This document shows positions 6,508 to 7,027 of a stretch of 7,027 bases of DNA, piece by piece. How positions within the stretch are numbered: position 1 is the first letter of the stretch; each line of letters begins with the position of its first letter. The stretch comes from Marine group II euryarchaeote REDSEA-S43_B8. GTDB taxonomy: Archaea; Thermoplasmatota; Poseidoniia; Poseidoniales; Thalassarchaeaceae. A program made the translations under genes and the position numbers. The stretch covers positions 1 through 7,027 of the forward strand of contig LUSA01000088.1 of the NCBI GenBank assembly GCA_001629235.1. Reading direction: 5' to 3'. Under the pieces are notes generated by a model. That model had not been told where the DNA came from. It made no database searches and saw nothing but the letters and a program-made list of their open reading frames with translations.

Positions 6508-7027
6508 GTGACCAAAATTTTCGAAGAAAAGAAGATGGCAGGCTTGATGATGATATTGATGATTAGCGCTTCGCTAGCAGGCTGTGCAGGCGATGATAAC
6601 GAGGCAGATCCAATCGACACATTGGTGATTGCTTACGAAGTAAGGGATGATTACGTAAACATAGACGAGAATCCCCAGTCTTTCGCTGACTATTTGTCTG
6701 AAGTACTAAACTACGATGTCTCTCTCTACAATGTAGATTCTGAGGGTGCGATGCTTGAGGCTCTCAGGTTCGGAAATGCCGACATAGCTCTCATGGACGG
6801 AGGATCCGCATGGGTTGGCTGGCAGCAATATGATCTACAGGTCCTTGCGGCAGATCAAAAGTCGGATGGTAGAACTCACTACAGTGCACATGCCTGGGTA
6901 CTTGCAGGAAGTGAGATGGCTGAGGCGCATCTTGACGATAACCCCTACACTGATCCATTTTCACTTTTACAGGGCAAGACCTCCTGTCACACCGGTTGGC
7001 TAAAGTCAGCAGGGATGCTTCTTCCCA
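6508..7027 (+). CDS. Transferrin-like / PhnD-superfamily substrate-binding lipoprotein (3' end outside window)
   Basis: The visible part is 173 residues and the frame runs off the right edge. GTG at 6508 is preferred to the in-frame ATG at 6535 because it supplies Lys8-Lys9 ahead of the hydrophobic core. Residues 1-26 form a lipoprotein signal with lipobox LAGC and lipidation at Cys26, so the protein should sit on the outer face of the membrane. Mature residues 37-173 follow the type II periplasmic-binding fold of the PhnD/SsuA/transferrin superfamily. Several points match the transferrin N-lobe: ADIALMDGG (Asp97, equivalent to iron ligand Asp63), THYSAHAWV (Tyr125, equivalent to Tyr95), and GKTSCHTGWLKSAG (Thr162 equivalent to anion-binding Thr120, with Lys166 where transferrin has Arg124). 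Classical phosphonate binders instead carry a Ser/Thr-rich loop of the StSG type here. The likely role is metal (iron) capture for an ABC importer, probably repressed through the adjacent palindrome. Family membership is firm; the ligand is inferred. Confidence 0.78.
   Translation, partial: MTKIFEEKKMAGLMMILMISASLAGCAGDDNEADPIDTLVIAYEVRDDYVNIDENPQSFADYLSEVLNYDVSLYNVDSEGAMLEALRFGNADIALMDGGSAWVGWQQYDLQVLAADQKSDGRTHYSAHAWVLAGSEMAEAHLDDNPYTDPFSLLQGKTSCHTGWLKSAGMLLP

Noticed and set aside
6508..7027. Plain phosphonate/phosphate-binding PhnD annotation
   Set aside because: The loop that binds phosphonate in PhnD proteins is replaced by a transferrin-like SCHTG motif, and the promoter carries a metal-regulator-like palindrome. 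The superfamily is right, but the substrate is probably not phosphonate.
1..7027. CRISPR arrays, tRNA/rRNA genes, insertion sequences, att sites
   Set aside because: I saw no spaced direct repeats, cloverleaf-like sequence, transposase motif or terminal inverted repeats on either strand.

Overview
The window most resembles a planktonic euryarchaeon of the Thermoplasmatota / Marine Group II (Poseidoniales) type. The grounds are an archaeal Gar1 gene, very large acidic Asn/Asp-rich secreted proteins built from Ig-like domains and ending in one membrane helix with a short tail, AGG/AGA-rich arginine codons, an A+T-rich archaeal-style promoter gap, and a GGAG Shine-Dalgarno. The lineage is an inference; no rRNA or tRNA gene is present to fix it.

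Layout. (1) About 2-2956, + strand: the 3' part of a gene for a giant surface protein, with N-terminal beta domains, a glutamine-amidotransferase-like (GATase1-like) fold, PKD/Ig-like domains, a membrane helix, and a cytoplasmic tail rich in Tyr and Gln. (2) 2957-6406, - strand: three co-directional genes. In order of transcription these are a secreted 641-residue Ig-domain protein (4481-6406), Gar1 with an arginine/glycine-rich tail (3985-4479), and a TPR protein with two membrane helices (2957-3940). The secreted-protein gene is broken by two compensating frameshifts, so it appears as two overlapping open frames plus a detached C-terminal anchor. Gar1 begins 1 base after the reconstructed stop codon. 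The TPR gene's stop codon abuts that of the + strand surface gene, with no bases between them. (3) 6407-6507: a 101-base divergent promoter region with a perfect 16-base palindrome, TTTAGGTTAACCTAAA, of DtxR/MntR-like appearance. (4) 6508-7027, + strand: the 5' part of a gene for a lipoprotein substrate-binding protein. Routine annotation would call it PhnD-like, but its motifs resemble the transferrin N-lobe (Asp and Tyr metal-ligand positions, and a GK-SCHTG---SAG anion-binding motif).

The most interesting unit is 4481-7027. A transferrin-like archaeal lipoprotein and a divergently transcribed secreted protein share one apparent metal-dependent operator. The working hypothesis is an iron- (or other metal-) regulated surface uptake locus. 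The rest of the lipoprotein, including the other two expected iron ligands and any permease genes, lies beyond the right edge.
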